From contig CAAGGB010000085.1 in assembly GCA_900769285.1 (NCBI GenBank), forward strand, positions 1-5,938: a DNA stretch of 5,938 bases, written 5' to 3'. This document shows positions 5,923 through 5,938 of this stretch, in pieces (position 1 is the stretch's first letter; every line of letters starts with the position of its first letter). Both the position numbers and the translations under genes were made by a program. The DNA comes from Victivallales bacterium (lineage in GTDB: Bacteria > Verrucomicrobiota > Lentisphaeria > Oligosphaerales > Oligosphaeraceae). The notes under the pieces are model-generated. The model was not told the origin of the DNA, searched no databases, and was given only the letters and a program-made list of their open reading frames with translations.

Positions 5923-5938
5923 ATGAAAAGGTCACGAC
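5923..5938 (+). CDS. Possible start of a further gene, cut by the window end
   Basis: ATG 5923 opens a frame (MKRSR) running off the window end, after an A-rich stretch (AAAATAAAAA) and about 30 bp after the -10-like box. Five codons cannot identify a product. The A-rich leader without Shine-Dalgarno resembles the weak start contexts of the other genes. Confidence 0.25.

Larger units (their letters stand above)
5769..5938 (+). other. AT-rich region after the Hsp70-like gene
   Basis: Composition drops abruptly right after the TGA. A 6-bp inverted repeat (TTATGT 5813-5818, ACATAA 5828-5833, 9-nt loop) is the only notable palindrome. It is AT-only apart from one pair and has no following T-run, so it is a poor terminator. 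No tRNA or complete gene is visible. Confidence 0.6.

Overview
This is a bacterial accessory (defence-island-like) segment with three genes, all on the + strand, and no RNA gene, transposase or CRISPR array. The lineage cannot be named from the sequence. Two genes are GC-rich (a sampled 60-base line of the third gene is 75% GC). The first gene is moderate (about 45% in a sampled line), and the 3' end is strongly AT-rich. None of the three starts has a convincing Shine-Dalgarno sequence, as in bacterial groups that rarely use one. The mosaic composition points to assembly by horizontal transfer.

Layout. (1) 55-1143: a CARF-domain protein with a C-terminal PD-(D/E)xK nuclease domain, of the Card1/Can2 (DUF1887) type. 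These are cyclic-oligoadenylate-activated nucleases of type III CRISPR systems. No cas gene or CRISPR array is visible here. (2) 1144-1354: a 211-bp spacer with a strong 13-position hairpin (1271-1305) and a possible 11-codon leader ORF whose stop overlaps the next start in an ATGA. (3) 1355-2326: a long coiled-coil protein ending in a GrpE-like beta domain. (4) 2327-2504: a spacer opening with three 31-bp tandem repeats. (5) 2505-5768: a 1087-residue protein with an Hsp70/actin-type ATPase domain (about residues 430-960) preceded by about 430 residues of unrecognised sequence. That N-terminal part carries an abruptly AT-rich segment (36% GC over 2881-3180) with a Tyr/Gly/Ser/Cys-rich patch. 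(6) 5769-5938: an AT-rich tail, possibly the promoter and first codons of another gene.

How the genes may work together. The coiled-coil/GrpE-like protein and the Hsp70-like protein look like a dedicated two-gene chaperone-type machine: ATPase plus nucleotide-exchange or adaptor partner. The N-terminal module of the ATPase, with its foreign-looking and possibly diversified patch, is the natural candidate for target recognition. The adjacent CARF nuclease suggests an immune setting, but a functional link between it and the pair is inference from proximity only. The pair with its variable module is the best candidate here for an undescribed system.
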